This document shows, in pieces, positions 12,366-13,324 of a stretch of DNA of 13,324 nucleotides. The DNA lies in the NCBI GenBank assembly GCA_021295675.1, contig JAGWBY010000067.1, positions 25,455 to 38,778 of the forward strand, read 5' to 3'. This stretch comes from Candidatus Latescibacterota bacterium (GTDB taxonomy: Bacteria; Latescibacterota; UBA2968; UBA8231). A program made the translations under genes and the position numbers. The notes beneath the pieces are model-generated. The model saw only the letters and a list, made by a program, of their open reading frames with translations. It did not search any database and had not been told where the DNA came from. Numbering within the stretch: position 1 is the first letter of the stretch; every line of letters starts with the position of its first letter.

Positions 12366-13324
12366 TTATTTTTTTCTGACGAGAGGGTGATCCCTCAGTC
12401 GCCCGTCAACCCCTTCGGCGCTCGCGTTCTCACCGCTGGGGTAGCTGACGTGGATCTCCACGTTCCGCACCACGACCGGCGGCCGCAGACGCGGGTCGCG
12501 TTCGAGAAGGTTGATGCCGACGATGTGGATGCCCTTGCCGACCTGGGCCGGGACCAGCGGCCAGACGAGCCAAGTATTCTCGGACACGTCCGTTGGATTC
12601 GCCGCTTCCTCAGCCGCAGGGCTGCGACGCACCGGGTCCCCCAGTCGCTGACCGTCGAGTTCCACGGCGATCCGGTCCCGGGGCGACAGATGGTCGAGAT
12701 CTACCTGCAGCTCCAGCGTCGCGTCCTCCGACACGTCCTCGTACACGCCGATGTGGAACCGCGGACCGCCCTCTACCAGCGTGCGCAGTAGATCGACGGG
12801 TACCTCGCCGCGCAGCCGGTCGTCCCGCTCGGCTCCGTAGCGCAGCTCGCTCCGGTCGCGGATGTGGCGCTTGACCGCGGCGTACACCTTGGCCGTGCGC
12901 CGCAGGCTGTCGGGTGCGCCGAGGCTCTGCAGCAGCGGTCGGGCCGCGTACACGTGGTTGTGCCAGTTGAACAGATGCACGCCCGTGGCACCGCGTTCGT
13001 AGAAGCCGGTGGCTAAGCCGCGGAACCAAGCCTCCCGCCATTGTGCGGCGGGCAGCAGGTGCCCGTGCCCCCACTCGCCGTGGCTGTCGAAACCGGGATA
13101 CAGCCTCACTTGGCTGTCTCGCATCATCTCCACGTAGGCCTCTACCTCTACGCCTGGGTCGGTCCCCGAGTTCGCCCCGGTGACGACGATATCGCACAGG
13201 TTTTCCTCGATCCAGGCCTTTAGGTCGTAGCCGACGCGGCGGTTCGTCTCCCGGGAGGCTCCGACGCGCACGATCACGTGGAAGGGCCGTCCGCGGCGCT
13301 GGGCGATCGCGTCGGTGAGGCGGC
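12366..13324 (-). CDS. TIM-barrel glycoside-hydrolase-like protein (5' end outside window)
   Basis: The frame is open through the right edge of the window, so the N-terminus is missing; a GTG at 13277 is an internal codon. The visible part starts in a barrel strand (HVIVRVGAS, then AWIEENLCDIVVTG), continues with RLYPGFDSHGEWGHGHLLPA, REAWFRGLATGFYERGATGV and HLFNWHNHVYAARPLLQSLG, all typical of the late strands of a GH-like (beta/alpha)8 barrel, and ends with a beta-rich domain (LELQVDLDHLSPRDRIAVEL). A possible active-site residue is the Glu in HGEWGHG. The exact family is not assigned; family 10-like glycosylhydrolases of uncultured bacteria look similar. Its presence fits with the CBM9-like genes as part of a glycan-utilisation repertoire. 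No secretion signal can be judged. Confidence 0.6.
   Translation of the reverse strand, partial: RLTDAIAQRRGRPFHVIVRVGASRETNRRVGYDLKAWIEENLCDIVVTGANSGTDPGVEVEAYVEMMRDSQVRLYPGFDSHGEWGHGHLLPAAQWREAWFRGLATGFYERGATGVHLFNWHNHVYAARPLLQSLGAPDSLRRTAKVYAAVKRHIRDRSELRYGAERDDRLRGEVPVDLLRTLVEGGPRFHIGVYEDVSEDATLELQVDLDHLSPRDRIAVELDGQRLGDPVRRSPAAEEAANPTDVSENTWLVWPLVPAQVGKGIHIVGINLLERDPRLRPPVVVRNVEIHVSYPSGENASAEGVDGRLRDHPLVRKK

Noticed and set aside
12610..13197. 195-codon minus-strand frame overlapping the TIM-barrel gene
   Set aside because: The translation is an Arg/Ala/Gly-rich low-complexity shadow of the real gene in a GC-rich stretch.
1..13324. CRISPR array, tRNA or rRNA genes, insertion sequence or prophage
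   Set aside because: No regularly spaced repeats, cloverleaf-like or conserved rRNA segments, transposase motifs or phage structural genes were recognised on either strand.

Overview
The window comes from an uncultured, moderately high-GC bacterium. The mix of stand-alone CBM9-like proteins, a creatininase-family amidohydrolase, a CaiD-like crotonase, a PYROXD2-like flavoprotein and a TIM-barrel glycosidase-like protein recalls environmental or sponge-associated lineages such as Poribacteria or Latescibacterota. That placement is an impression, not a result. There is no rRNA, tRNA, CRISPR array, intact transposase or phage structural gene.

Layout, left to right. (1) 2-826: 3' part of a serine O-acetyltransferase-like left-handed beta-helix enzyme, followed by a short coding-looking remnant. 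(2) 989-1562, minus: a YefM-YoeB toxin-antitoxin (TA) module with a recognisable TGTACA operator. (3) 1684-3003, plus, divergent from it: the most unusual gene here, an ECF-type sigma factor (sigma2 and sigma4) fused to the second and third domains of a DNA polymerase III sliding clamp, with the clamp peptide-pocket motifs preserved. (4) 3020-3520, minus: a second TA pair whose RelE/ParE-like toxin carries a one-base frameshift. (5) 3599-4387, minus: a crotonase. (6) 4569-6193, plus: two overlapping tandem CBM9-like genes with a nearly identical 64-nt block. (7) 6198-8400, minus: an apparent three-gene operon of CDP-alcohol phosphatidyltransferase, HAD-IB phosphatase and creatininase-family protein. 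The first two could form a phospholipid head-group synthase and phosphatase pair. (8) 8401-8655: a divergent intergenic region with short terminal inverted repeats, an operator-like palindrome and a long hairpin of the TGTCATGCTGAGCG type. (9) 8656-9228: a GNAT acetyltransferase. (10) 9243-10823, minus: a phytoene-dehydrogenase/PYROXD2-like flavoprotein. (11) 10898-11314: a decayed VapBC pair, with antitoxin tail frameshifted and toxin truncated. (12) 11232-11939: a ZIP metal transporter that starts inside the vapC remnant. (13) 12020-12346: an orphan HicB-like antitoxin with its own operator-like promoter. (14) 12366-window end, minus: a partial TIM-barrel glycosidase-like protein.

Two themes stand out. 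One is the sigma factor-sliding clamp fusion, which recalls phage T4 late transcription, where the sigma-like gp55 works with the sliding clamp gp45. The other is the density of TA loci: four in about 11 kb, only one apparently intact, which suggests repeated acquisition and decay between metabolic genes.
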